Part shown: positions 33,753 through 42,265 of the stretch, piece after piece
Layout: each line of letters starts with the position of its first letter
Position numbering within the stretch: the stretch's first letter is position 1
DNA from: Microcystis wesenbergii NRERC-220
GTDB taxonomy: Bacteria; Cyanobacteriota; Cyanobacteriia; Cyanobacteriales; Microcystaceae
NCBI RefSeq assembly: GCF_032027425.1
Contig: NZ_JAVSJA010000001.1
Span: forward strand, 806,001 to 870,000
Length of the DNA stretch: 64,000 nt
Direction: 5' to 3'
Notes under the pieces: generated by a model
What the model was told of the DNA's origin: nothing
Databases searched by the model: none
Seen by the model: the letters and a program-made list of their open reading frames with translations, nothing else
Made by a program: the position numbers and the translations under genes

Positions 33753-36128
33753 TTACCGTTCTTTGTGGCGAGAAAAAGCCAGATCAGCAGTCTCGATTAC
33801 CTTTAATAGCTGTTCGATGCGGTTTTCCGTCGGGGGGGCCAAACAGGGAAAAACAGCTAAACCGGGGATTTGATTGGCCACCTCGGTGACAGCCACATCA
33901 AGGGTGACTAGGGGTAAATTAGCGAGGGTTTGCGACTCGCTCAAGGTTTGCAGATAAGAGTATAAATCTTCTGCGATCGAACTATCGATTAAGATAGCGT
34001 CCACCTCCCAGACAGTGGCTAAAAGTTCCGCCTGTTCGCAACTATCGGCCTCAATAAAACGATAATTCTCCCGAACTAATTGATTATTCCAAATCCAGCT
34101 AAAGGAAGATAAATCGGAGAAATTGGGGGCATAATGGCCGTGTAAACGCAGCAGAGTCGGAGCAGTGGGCCGTTTTCGGCTAGGAACAGGGGAAACGGTC
34201 AGATTTAGGCAAGCTTGCAGGGCGGCCGAGGTGATCGGCGGAACCAGAAAACTATCGGCCCCTTGCTGTTGACTGCGGTTGCGCTCGGAATCGGCGGCGG
34301 TGACAATAACTTTCAGCTCTTTGGTTTGGGGATGGGATTTGAGCAGCGTTAACACATCCCAACCGGACAAGAGGGGTAGATTGGGATTGAGAAAAACACA
34401 ACGGGGTTTTAACTGACGGGCTTTTTCGATCGCTTCGGTGCCGCTACGAGCGATAATGGCTTTTAATCCCAATTCACTCAACCGATCGACAAATTGTTCG
34501 ATCATTTGGGGATTAGCTTCCACCACCAACACCAGACGCTGGGGAGGCGATTGTTCCCCTTCTGTTGCTTGGGGATGAACCGGCAGCAGTAAAGTAAATT
34601 CACTACCTTCCCGGTCTCTGGAGACAAAGGATAGATCACCACCGTGACAACGCGCTAATTTTTGGCTGAGGACTAAACCTAAACCCGCACCCTCAAATTG
34701 ACGGGTGAAAGGACTTTCTAGCTGTTGGAATTTCTGAAAAATCAGATGCTGGGATTCTTCCGGAATACCGATTCCCGTATCCCAGACGGTAAAAGCCAGC
34801 CAATTTTCCCAACGATTGACTTTAATGCCCAAATTACCGCCATCAATGGTGAATTTCACCGCATTATCTAACAAATGCACTAACATCTGTTGTAAACGGG
34901 TTTCATCGGCCAGGGCATAATCTAACCCGGATTCGATGTCAAGACGATAGCTGCCGGGGATATCTAGACGTTGGGGATACTTATCGACGATAATATCGTA
35001 CACCCGTTGACAGAGGCGATCGATTTTGACTCTAGTGAAAGTTAATTTTAGTTGTCCTGTCTCTAAGCGGGTTAAATCGAGGAGATCATTGACCAGAGCC
35101 ATCAACTGGCGACCGCTGCGATAGATTAAATCGGCATATTTGGACTGTCGGGGGTTAAGTTCACCGATTTTTTGTTCGCGCAGCAGACTGGAGAGACCGA
35201 TAACGGCAGTGAGGGGCGATTTAAACTCATGGCTGACACAGGCGAGAAATTCATCCTTAAGACGATTTAAATGGACTAAATCGGCATTTTTAACCGCTAA
35301 TTCCTGACAATATTGCTGTTGTTCCGTGATATCGGTGGCTAACAGTAACCACAGTTCGGAAACTTTCTCGATCAAGGGATAATTACCTGTCAATTTTAAC
35401 GGCGCGGACAACAGTCGCCAAGTCTTGGCTAAACCTGATGTCAGCGTTTCTAGACGCTGGGGGAACAGGGGAGGGGTGGGGGATGGGAGGGTTAAGGGTT
35501 CATTAACCAAAGCCAAGGCAGAATTATCGATATTAGCGGGGAAAGCTGCCCCGATTTGTTGGCACCAAGCCTGATTTTGGTATAAAATCCCCGCTTCTGG
35601 ACTGTAGAGCAGCAGCGGTAGCGGTAATTGTTCCAGAAATTCCAGAGGATGATCGCTGCGGGGGGGGAAATTGCGATCGCTGATGCGGGGCTGGGGAGGG
35701 GGATCATCGAGAATCGAGCGCCCGAGACAAAATTGCAGAAGTTTGCCCGTGTCTAAGCGTCCTAACAGTTTGCCCTGAGCATCCACTAAAATAGGGGCTA
35801 AGGCGAGCGCTTCTCCCCTCAGGGTGGCCAGAAACTCACTGACGGCCATGCGCGAGTTAAGAGGGATAATCGGACGCAGCCAACCGCTCAGATCCAGACA
35901 GTTGGGGGAGGGGTTTCTGGTTTTGGGGTGCTGTTGTTGATAGAGGAGGTAAGCGATCAGGGCTTGACTCTCAATCAGTCCTAGGGGACAATACCGCTCA
36001 TCCACCACCACGATCACTTCTGGATTGCCCGCATTAATTAAATCGCAAAGACTGGCCCGGTCAATAATTAATTCACAGGTAGTGACGGATTGATTAAAGT
36101 GATGGAGACTGAGGGTAACGCTAGGCAT
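33753..36128 (-). CDS. Hybrid sensor histidine kinase with degenerate receivers
   Basis: A 791-residue signalling protein. An N-terminal CBS-like region (about 1-160) is followed by a PAS domain near 175-270 ('FLEQLPLPLLLYSPEAGILY'). The kinase core has 'CVSHEFKSPLTAVIGLSSLL' with phospho-His300, the N box 'QMLVHLLDNAVKFT' and the G1 box 'DTGIGIPEE'. A receiver-like domain follows near 530-650, whose acceptor position reads 'VFLNPNLPLLSGWDVL' (Asn581 instead of Asp). The remaining C-terminus looks like a second decayed receiver. It is divergent from kaiA (241 bp between starts), so a link to clock output is plausible but unproven. Confidence 0.85.
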   Translation of the reverse strand: MPSVTLSLHHFNQSVTTCELIIDRASLCDLINAGNPEVIVVVDERYCPLGLIESQALIAYLLYQQQHPKTRNPSPNCLDLSGWLRPIIPLNSRMAVSEFLATLRGEALALAPILVDAQGKLLGRLDTGKLLQFCLGRSILDDPPPQPRISDRNFPPRSDHPLEFLEQLPLPLLLYSPEAGILYQNQAWCQQIGAAFPANIDNSALALVNEPLTLPSPTPPLFPQRLETLTSGLAKTWRLLSAPLKLTGNYPLIEKVSELWLLLATDITEQQQYCQELAVKNADLVHLNRLKDEFLACVSHEFKSPLTAVIGLSSLLREQKIGELNPRQSKYADLIYRSGRQLMALVNDLLDLTRLETGQLKLTFTRVKIDRLCQRVYDIIVDKYPQRLDIPGSYRLDIESGLDYALADETRLQQMLVHLLDNAVKFTIDGGNLGIKVNRWENWLAFTVWDTGIGIPEESQHLIFQKFQQLESPFTRQFEGAGLGLVLSQKLARCHGGDLSFVSRDREGSEFTLLLPVHPQATEGEQSPPQRLVLVVEANPQMIEQFVDRLSELGLKAIIARSGTEAIEKARQLKPRCVFLNPNLPLLSGWDVLTLLKSHPQTKELKVIVTAADSERNRSQQQGADSFLVPPITSAALQACLNLTVSPVPSRKRPTAPTLLRLHGHYAPNFSDLSSFSWIWNNQLVRENYRFIEADSCEQAELLATVWEVDAILIDSSIAEDLYSYLQTLSESQTLANLPLVTLDVAVTEVANQIPGLAVFPCLAPPTENRIEQLLKVIETADLAFSRHKER

Positions 36129-36369
36129 GGGGATAATTGGGTGGGCGGTGGCGGTAACTTTAGGGCATAATTAACAAACTGATGGCCAAACTATTAGTAG
36201 TCCTAGAACTTGAATCTACCTTGATTATGACGCTCGCTCATCTAGACGACCTCTCCATTGATTACAATTAACTACAATACCCACTGCCAAAAAGCAAAGT
36301 TAACTTTAACTTCCCTTAGCTGATGGCGAGAGGGTTGTCTTCTCAACAGAGAAAGCCTAACCTAATTGT

Positions 36370-37335
36370 TTGTTATTTTCTATCTACCTTGCGGGTGAGA
36401 AAACGTTGCCTCCGAGACTGACTATTTATGCTTTTGTCCCAACGGACTCACCCTTGACGGGAGTGAGTTCACCCCCGGGGCTGGTTAATTCTTTGACGGC
36501 TTTATTGGCTAATGAACGCTATAATCTAACCCTAGGGTCGTCTTCTAGCGAATTACTGGCTAATATCGAGGCACAGAAGGAAAAAATCGATTGTTTGCTG
36601 GTGGTCTTTCATCCTTCCCTACAGCCGACTTTTAATCAACTCTACGAAGGGGGGATTTTACTGCCAGTAGTGATCATTGTCGCTGACAAGAACATCACTG
36701 CCGAGACGAATGACTCTCCCACCTGTCTCTATCATAGTGCCGAATTACAAATTACCGTCAAGGAATTAGACAGCATCACCTCCGTCATCGACCAAGCGAT
36801 CGCTAGATTTCTCCATTTAGCTCCTAATTGCTCTTTTTCCGAGCGTACTACGATTGTTAACCAACCGAATCCCGTGGCAAATAATCACAGTTTTCTCCTC
36901 CTACAACAGCGCCGTTTAGCAGAAAAATTAAAAGAAAGACTCGGCTATTTAGGTGTTTACTACAAACGCAACCCGCAGCTATTTTATCGCAATCTTGCCC
37001 CGGAGGAAAAAAAAGAATTACTGCGGGAAGTAAGAGCAGATTATCGGGAGATTATTTTAAATTACTTCCTACAGGATTATCCGATTAATCAAGCGATCGA
37101 TGAGTTGGTTAATAATGTCTTTTTTACCGATCTCTCAGTGTCGCAAATTCTGGAAATTCATATAGAGTTAATGGATGAATTTTCCCAACAATTAAAATTA
37201 GAAGGCAGAAGTGAGGAAATTCTCCTAGATTATCGTCTCGCTCTCATTGATATCCTTGCTCACTTGGGGGAAATGTACCGTCGTTCCATACCTCGCGAGG
37301 ATATCCCTGATGATTTATTATTGGGAATAGACTAA
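36370..37335 (+). CDS. kaiA: Circadian clock protein KaiA
   Basis: A full-length KaiA, which stimulates KaiC autophosphorylation. The N-terminal pseudo-receiver covers about residues 20-150 ('IDCLLVVFHPS', 'LYHSAEL'). The C-terminal KaiC-binding dimerisation domain has 'RLGYLGVYYKRNPQLFYRNL', 'IHIELMDEFSQQLKLEGRSE' and 'AHLGEMYRRSIPRE', all near-identical to known KaiA. The start is unsettled: no ATG exists, so TTG at 36370 (321 residues) or TTG at 36406 (309 residues, preceded by a GGTGAG ribosome site) are the candidates. I favour 36406. kaiB follows after 56 bp. Confidence 0.93.
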   Translation: MLFSIYLAGEKTLPPRLTIYAFVPTDSPLTGVSSPPGLVNSLTALLANERYNLTLGSSSSELLANIEAQKEKIDCLLVVFHPSLQPTFNQLYEGGILLPVVIIVADKNITAETNDSPTCLYHSAELQITVKELDSITSVIDQAIARFLHLAPNCSFSERTTIVNQPNPVANNHSFLLLQQRRLAEKLKERLGYLGVYYKRNPQLFYRNLAPEEKKELLREVRADYREIILNYFLQDYPINQAIDELVNNVFFTDLSVSQILEIHIELMDEFSQQLKLEGRSEEILLDYRLALIDILAHLGEMYRRSIPREDIPDDLLLGID

Positions 37336-37391
37336 AATATCCCAGACAAATAGCAATGAACTCATATCCTCAGCCCCTGTGATCCTAACCT

Positions 37392-37706
37392 ATGAGCGTC
37401 TTTAAAAAAACCTATGTTTTAAAACTGTACGTCGCCGGGAATACCCCCAACTCCGTGCGCGCCTTGAAAACCCTGAAAAATATCCTAGAAGAGGAATTTC
37501 AGGGAGTGTATGCGCTCAAGGTGATTGACGTACTGAAAAACCCGCAACTAGCGGAGGAAGACAAGATTCTCGCTACTCCTACCCTCGCGAAAGTCCTCCC
37601 TCCCCCGGTGCGGAAAATTATCGGTGATTTGTCCGATCGAGAGAAGGTTCTGATCGGTTTAGACTTACTGTACGAGGAAATTCGTGAACGAGAAAATGAT
37701 AGCTAG
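37392..37706 (+). CDS. kaiB: Circadian clock protein KaiB
   Basis: A 104-residue metamorphic thioredoxin-like protein that binds KaiC and sequesters KaiA. The KaiB pattern '[20 protein letters not shown]' (partial), '[20 protein letters not shown]' and '[20 protein letters not shown]' is complete, with the usual acidic tail. The 193-bp spacer to kaiC is long enough for an internal kaiC promoter, though kaiBC are commonly co-transcribed. Confidence 0.96.
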   Translation: MSVFKKTYVLKLYVAGNTPNSVRALKTLKNILEEEFQGVYALKVIDVLKNPQLAEEDKILATPTLAKVLPPPVRKIIGDLSDREKVLIGLDLLYEEIRERENDS

Positions 37707-37899
37707 GCCTTCGGCAATAGGTGATTAGACGGGTTATATTTATTGAAGGAGAAATGCTCGGTGCGTAATCTAGTACGTCTATGGGAAAGTCAAGAGTCAA
37801 TGGACATCAAGATGGTGTAAAGTGTCTAGTCAGGCCTGATATGTTTCTGTGGAAAAATTAGATAAAAATCCTACTCTTTAAATATTCGCTGGATAAATA

Positions 37900-39462
37900 A
37901 TGACTCAATCTAACTCTAATAGCCAATTGAATCCACCGATTAAACCGAAAGGTGTTCGCAAAATTAGAACCCTAATTGAAGGTTTTGATGAGATCACTCA
38001 CGGTGGTTTACCCATGGGGCGAACTACCTTAGTTAGTGGCACTTCTGGCACGGGAAAAACCCTGCTTGCTGTGCAATTTCTCTACCACGGGATCAAGTAT
38101 TTTGACTATCCGGGCCTGTTTGTTACTTTTGAAGAATCTCCCACCGATATTATCCAAAATGCCTATAGTTTTGGTTGGGATTTAGAAGAATTAATTGACC
38201 AGGGTAAATTATTTATTCTCGATGCTTCCCCGGATCCGGAAGGTCAAGAGGTGGTGGGTAGTTTTGATCTTTCGGCCCTAATCGAGCGCATTCAATACGC
38301 AATTACCAAATATAAAGCCAAACTGGTATCAATTGACTCTGTAACTGCTGTTTTTCAGCAGTACGAAGCGGTGTCAGTGGTACGGCGAGAAATTTTTCGG
38401 CTCGTGGCCCGGTTAAAATTATTAGAAGTGACTTCAATTATGACCACGGAACGTATCGAAGAATACGGAGCGGTGGCCCGTTTTGGTGTAGAGGAATTTG
38501 TCTCTGATAATGTGGTAATTATGCGGAACGTGCTAGAGGGAGAAAGGCGACGCCGAACCGCAGAAATCCTCAAATTACGGGGAACAACCCACATGAAGGG
38601 GGAATATCCCTTTACTATCACCAATGATGGCATTAATATCTTCCCCCTCGGTGCGATGCGTTTAACTCAGCGATCTTCTAATGTCCGCATTTCTTCGGGA
38701 GTAAAAACCCTTGATGATATGTGTGGGGGCGGTTTTTTCAAGGATTCGATTATTTTGGCCACAGGAGCAACCGGTACGGGTAAAACTCTCTTAGTCAGTA
38801 AATTTCTGGAAGAAGGCTGTCGGCGCGGTGAGCGGGCGATTTTGTTCGCTTATGAAGAATCTCGCGCCCAATTGTCCCGAAATGCTTCTTCTTGGGGGAT
38901 CGATTTTGAGGAGATGGAACGCAAGGGATTATTAAAATTATTGTGTTCTTACCCCGAATCGGCGGGATTAGAGGACCATTTACAGATGATTAAGTCGGAA
39001 ATCTCGGAATTTAAACCCTCCCGTATTGCCATCGATTCTCTATCGGCGCTCGCACGCGGGGTGACAAATAATGCTTTTCGGCAATTTGTGATCGGGGTGA
39101 CAGGATACGCCAAACAGGAGGAAATTACGGGATTTTTCACCAATACCACCGACCAATTTATGGGAGCGCACTCGATCACCGAATCCCATATTTCTACGAT
39201 TACCGACACGATTTTAATGTTGCAATATGTGGAAATTCGCGGCGAAATGTCGCGAGCGATTAACGTCTTTAAGATGCGCGGTTCTTGGCACGATAAAGGG
39301 ATTCGTGAATATACTATCAGTCAGGATGGGGCGGATATCAAGGATTCTTTCCGCAATTACGAGCGGATTATTAGTGGTTCCCCGACTAAAATTAGCGTCG
39401 ATGAAAAGACTGAATTATCGCGGATTGTTCGCAATGTACGCGAAAAATTACAGGATGAATAA
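37900..39462 (+). CDS. kaiC: Circadian clock protein KaiC
   Basis: A 520-residue double-domain RecA-like ATPase and autokinase. Walker A motifs are 'GTSGTGKT' (47-54) and 'GATGTGKT' (289-296). Catalytic Glu pairs are present ('TFEESP', 78-79, and 'AYEESR'). The phosphorylation sites are Ser432 and Thr433 in 'SHISTITDT', equivalent to Ser431/Thr432 of Synechococcus with a one-residue shift. The C-terminal A-loop region 'IISGSPTKISVDEKTELSRI' is intact. All features of a working oscillator are present. Confidence 0.98.
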   Translation: MTQSNSNSQLNPPIKPKGVRKIRTLIEGFDEITHGGLPMGRTTLVSGTSGTGKTLLAVQFLYHGIKYFDYPGLFVTFEESPTDIIQNAYSFGWDLEELIDQGKLFILDASPDPEGQEVVGSFDLSALIERIQYAITKYKAKLVSIDSVTAVFQQYEAVSVVRREIFRLVARLKLLEVTSIMTTERIEEYGAVARFGVEEFVSDNVVIMRNVLEGERRRRTAEILKLRGTTHMKGEYPFTITNDGINIFPLGAMRLTQRSSNVRISSGVKTLDDMCGGGFFKDSIILATGATGTGKTLLVSKFLEEGCRRGERAILFAYEESRAQLSRNASSWGIDFEEMERKGLLKLLCSYPESAGLEDHLQMIKSEISEFKPSRIAIDSLSALARGVTNNAFRQFVIGVTGYAKQEEITGFFTNTTDQFMGAHSITESHISTITDTILMLQYVEIRGEMSRAINVFKMRGSWHDKGIREYTISQDGADIKDSFRNYERIISGSPTKISVDEKTELSRIVRNVREKLQDE

Positions 39463-39480
39463 TCGGCAGTTGACTGATGG

Positions 39481-39583
39481 AGATTATTTTGAAGAGCGAT
39501 CGGGTAAAGTTGGTCTTAGGGAAAATAACCACCAGATCAATAAACCTAATATAATCCAGAGAATATCTTTAACCCGGCGAATT
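39481..39583 (-). repeat. 103-bp direct duplicate D1 (3' end of the flippase gene)
   Basis: Matches 39877-39979 with two substitutions. D2 is the authentic 3' end of the neighbouring membrane-protein gene. D1 is an orphan copy beginning 18 bp past the kaiC stop. The 293 bp between them is MITE sequence. Confidence 0.9.
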
Positions 39584-39614
39584 TTTAAAAACTGTGCTTT
39601 CTAGATTTTTTGTC

Positions 39615-39760
39615 CTAAATCCAGACTTTTGGGGGGTTCTACCCCCCAAACCCCCCGTTGGGGGCGTGGCGCCGCCCCCAAACCCCCCGCGCATTAGTTT
39701 TTCGGTGGGATGCTTACACGCAGTTGTTCATATATTTGTACTAATTTAAAAGTTACTGAT
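39615..39760. repeat. Partial MITE family A
   Basis: CCAGACTTTTGGGGGGTTCT, the GTTGGGGGCGTGGCG block and GCGCATTAGTTTTTCGGTGG match the centre and right of the element at 33356-33692. Terminal repeats are missing. Confidence 0.65.
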
Positions 39761-39771
39761 AATACTAAATC

Positions 39772-39871
39772 TGGTTATTAAAGACTGATTATTTATTCCC
39801 CTTTTTGCATGAGCGCATGAGTACATGAGTGCCTATCCTGATATGTTACCTATACTCAACGGATTTAGTAT
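39772..39871. mobile_element. MITE family B, copy 2
   Basis: Ends ATACTAAATCTGG / CGGATTTAGTAT, about 100 bp, with the same internal blocks as 19491-19597. It ends 5 bp from duplicate D2. Confidence 0.6.
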
Positions 39872-39876
39872 GATTG

Positions 39877-39979
39877 AGATTATTTTGAAGAGCGATCGGG
39901 TAAAGTTGGTCTTAGGGAAAATAACCACCAGATCAACAAACCTAAGATAATCCAGAGAATATCTTTAACCCGGCGAATT
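39877..39979 (-). repeat. 103-bp direct duplicate D2 (native copy)
   Basis: The last ~33 codons and stop of the flippase-like gene; see D1 at 39481-39583. Confidence 0.9.
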
Positions 39980-40875
39980 ACGGAAATCGCTAAACCTAAT
40001 TCTAGACTACCGGTTAAAGAAGCACCCAGCAGCACTAAAGAACCTTCTAAAGTACCGATATTAGCGGGAATAAAAAAGGTTCCAGCGCGCACCAATTGGG
40101 CAACGGAATCAAATAACCAAGCATCGGCAAAACTGAGCGGATGTTGGAGAAACTGCATTAAAACATAGATTTCTAAAACTCCGAGGGGCCAATTGAGAAA
40201 ACCGACGATCAAGCCATTTCTAAATAGGGGCAGATTCCGGTAAAATTCCCCTAAACGATCATCGACACTGCGAAGATTTTCTAAAGGTTTAGCTAGGCGA
40301 TCGCCTAAAAAAGAATGACCTAATCGATTAACTATTCGGGAGGATAAACGGAATCGCTGAATCAAGAAAAATATCAGGATACAACTGGAGAATATAGCAA
40401 GACTTAATCCGGTAAAAGTTTTAAAAGAATTGGAGAATTTTGGGGAAGCTAGGAGCAGCAAAAAACCGATAATTGCAAAGAAGACAAGGGAAGCAGTATT
40501 TAATGTCTTGGTCAGAATAATCGAGGCACTGGTTTCTTTATAGCTAATCTGATAGTGAGTTTTCAACATCACTGCTTTAAAACCTTCTCCTCCCAAAGAA
40601 GCGAAGGGAGTCACGCGATTAAAGGCTGCCCCTACCATGTAAATTAATAATAGCCGAATTGTCCATCGAGGTTGGATAGGAATACTCTTAAAAGTTAGTT
40701 GCCAAGTAAAAACATCGGTGAGGAATTCTAGGAAATAAAAAATAATCACTAATGTCATTCCCCACCAACCGACTAGGGTGATTTGTTGCCAAACTTCTTG
40801 TAGATTTGTTTGGCGTAAAATTACCCCTAGTAAAACAAAACCTAAACCCAGAAAGATAAATTTAAGATATTTCAT
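39880..40875 (-). CDS. Flippase-like membrane protein (lysylphosphatidylglycerol synthase TM / UPF0104 family)
   Basis: A 331-residue integral membrane protein with about eight hydrophobic helices, starting 'LKFIFLGLGFVLLGVILRQT'. Conserved family spots are 'NRVTPFASLGGEGFKAVML' near residues 85-103 and 'ANIGTLEGSLVLLGASL' near 265. It belongs to the AglD/UPF0104-MprF-like flippase domain family, members of which move lipids or lipid-linked sugars. It lies downstream of the sulfotransferase on the same strand but 285 bp away. Its 3' 103 bp are duplicated downstream. Confidence 0.8.
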   Translation of the reverse strand: MKYLKFIFLGLGFVLLGVILRQTNLQEVWQQITLVGWWGMTLVIIFYFLEFLTDVFTWQLTFKSIPIQPRWTIRLLLIYMVGAAFNRVTPFASLGGEGFKAVMLKTHYQISYKETSASIILTKTLNTASLVFFAIIGFLLLLASPKFSNSFKTFTGLSLAIFSSCILIFFLIQRFRLSSRIVNRLGHSFLGDRLAKPLENLRSVDDRLGEFYRNLPLFRNGLIVGFLNWPLGVLEIYVLMQFLQHPLSFADAWLFDSVAQLVRAGTFFIPANIGTLEGSLVLLGASLTGSLELGLAISVIRRVKDILWIILGLLIWWLFSLRPTLPDRSSK

Positions 40876-41047
40876 AAGTAGTCGTGTAAAATTAAGTTTT
40901 TGGTTAGGATATAGGCAAAAGGCAAGAAGTAGTTATACTAAATCCTGTTTAAAAGATATAAAAGAGCGGGAATTATGACTTAAGTAGCTGGTTATAATTA
41001 AATTAAAAATGGATTTTAGGTTCGATCCCCCCTGCCCCTCTTGATAA

Positions 41048-41077
41048 GGTAGGGTTGATTCATGAATCAACCCTACC
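41048..41077. repeat. 30-bp perfect palindrome
   Basis: GGTAGGGTTGATTCA followed by its exact reverse complement. The same sequence begins the tandem-repeat tract at 31775. It could form a strong hairpin. Heptamer repeats follow at 41123-41150; no gene is in 40876-41159. Confidence 0.85.
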
Positions 41078-41159
41078 CTTGATAAGGAGGGTGTCTGATA
41101 ATTTTTAACGCCTACCTACTTATGACTGATAACTGATAACTGATAACTGAAAAAGCTGA

Positions 41160-42260
41160 TCACTGAAAATAATTCCAACGTTGAATAAATGGGAGCCAAT
41201 GGGATTCGACTAACTCGATCGCTTTGGCATCCGGGTGATAATTATTTTTTTTATATCCTTGCAGACTGGCGATATATTTCTCAAAGCGAGGCCTAGATAT
41301 TTTTAAGTCGGGAAGTTGCAGTTGATCGTAGATTTTCTCGATTTGTGCTAGGGGGTCTTTTTCTAAATCTTCAAAACGAATTTCTACAAAACTATCGGCG
41401 GGTAAATCGGCGCTATCTCGCAGGAGAGAATTAAGCATTGGGGGATAACTTTTCAGAATTGTCTGCTCGATTTCATCCGTGGATAAATTATCGTAGGATT
41501 GTAGTGCTAGTTCCGGTAGGATGCGGGTAAAAAAGTGACGAGTTGAGGGAAAAACTAGATAGGGATTGCGGTAGATATGAATAAATTTAGCATCGGGCCA
41601 GATAGCTCGCAATTTGGCAATATGTGCCGTATAAACGGGGTTTTTGATTAGTAATTGTTTGCCTCTTTGATGGATGGAAACTTTTTTTAATAGATGAGTA
41701 TGCCAACGCTGCCAAGTGGCGATTTCCCTGTCGCTGCAGCCTTGAAAAAAAACTCCTCGATCGAAATGATACTGAAAACGTTGGGGAAAGTATAAACCAT
41801 GGTAGTAGGAAAGGGGGATCATGCTGGCCAGGGCGATCGAATCTTCTTGGGGGGAATCGGGAGTAACGGCGACGTTATCCACATGGCGATCGCTAGGTAG
41901 GGCCAATTCTAGCAGCGGTTGAAATAAGCGGACGATACCGAGGATATCCCAGGGTAATCCCACCGCTAGGGGGGAAATATAGCCAAAATGCTCCGATTGA
42001 CCGAGTAAATTGTGGAGATGGGTCGTGCCGCTGCGCCAATAGCCGACAATAAAAATGGGTGCTTTTACCTGCACGCCGCGCTCATAAAACCCTGTCATTA
42101 AAATTCGTTCTAGGGTAGAAAAAGGCAGTCGCGCTAGGGTAACTGCCAGGGCCAAGGTTGCTGGGGCCAAATTGGGGCGATCGATGCCGCCATTGGTCAA
42201 AAATAAACGTAATAGGGTACTAAGGTTACTACCGCAGAGGGGATGAAACAAACTGGACAT
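41160..42260 (-). CDS. Sulfotransferase family protein
   Basis: A 366-residue cytosolic-type sulfotransferase. The PAPS 5'-phosphosulfate loop is 'PIFIVGYWRSGTTHLHNLL' near residues 68-86. The 3'-phosphate motif region is 'FIHIYRNPYLVFPSTRHFF' near 225-245, and 'FVEIRFEDLEKDPLAQIEKI' follows. It begins 5 bp after the stop of the class III aminotransferase, so the two form a tight operon. The acceptor is unknown. The pairing suggests sulfation of an amino- or transaminated product (inference). Confidence 0.82.
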   Translation of the reverse strand: MSSLFHPLCGSNLSTLLRLFLTNGGIDRPNLAPATLALAVTLARLPFSTLERILMTGFYERGVQVKAPIFIVGYWRSGTTHLHNLLGQSEHFGYISPLAVGLPWDILGIVRLFQPLLELALPSDRHVDNVAVTPDSPQEDSIALASMIPLSYYHGLYFPQRFQYHFDRGVFFQGCSDREIATWQRWHTHLLKKVSIHQRGKQLLIKNPVYTAHIAKLRAIWPDAKFIHIYRNPYLVFPSTRHFFTRILPELALQSYDNLSTDEIEQTILKSYPPMLNSLLRDSADLPADSFVEIRFEDLEKDPLAQIEKIYDQLQLPDLKISRPRFEKYIASLQGYKKNNYHPDAKAIELVESHWLPFIQRWNYFQ

Positions 42261-42265
42261 ATTAA

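Noticed and set aside
41020-41036. tRNA T-arm-like GGTTCGATCCCCCC
   Set aside because: No acceptor, D or anticodon arms can be formed around it.
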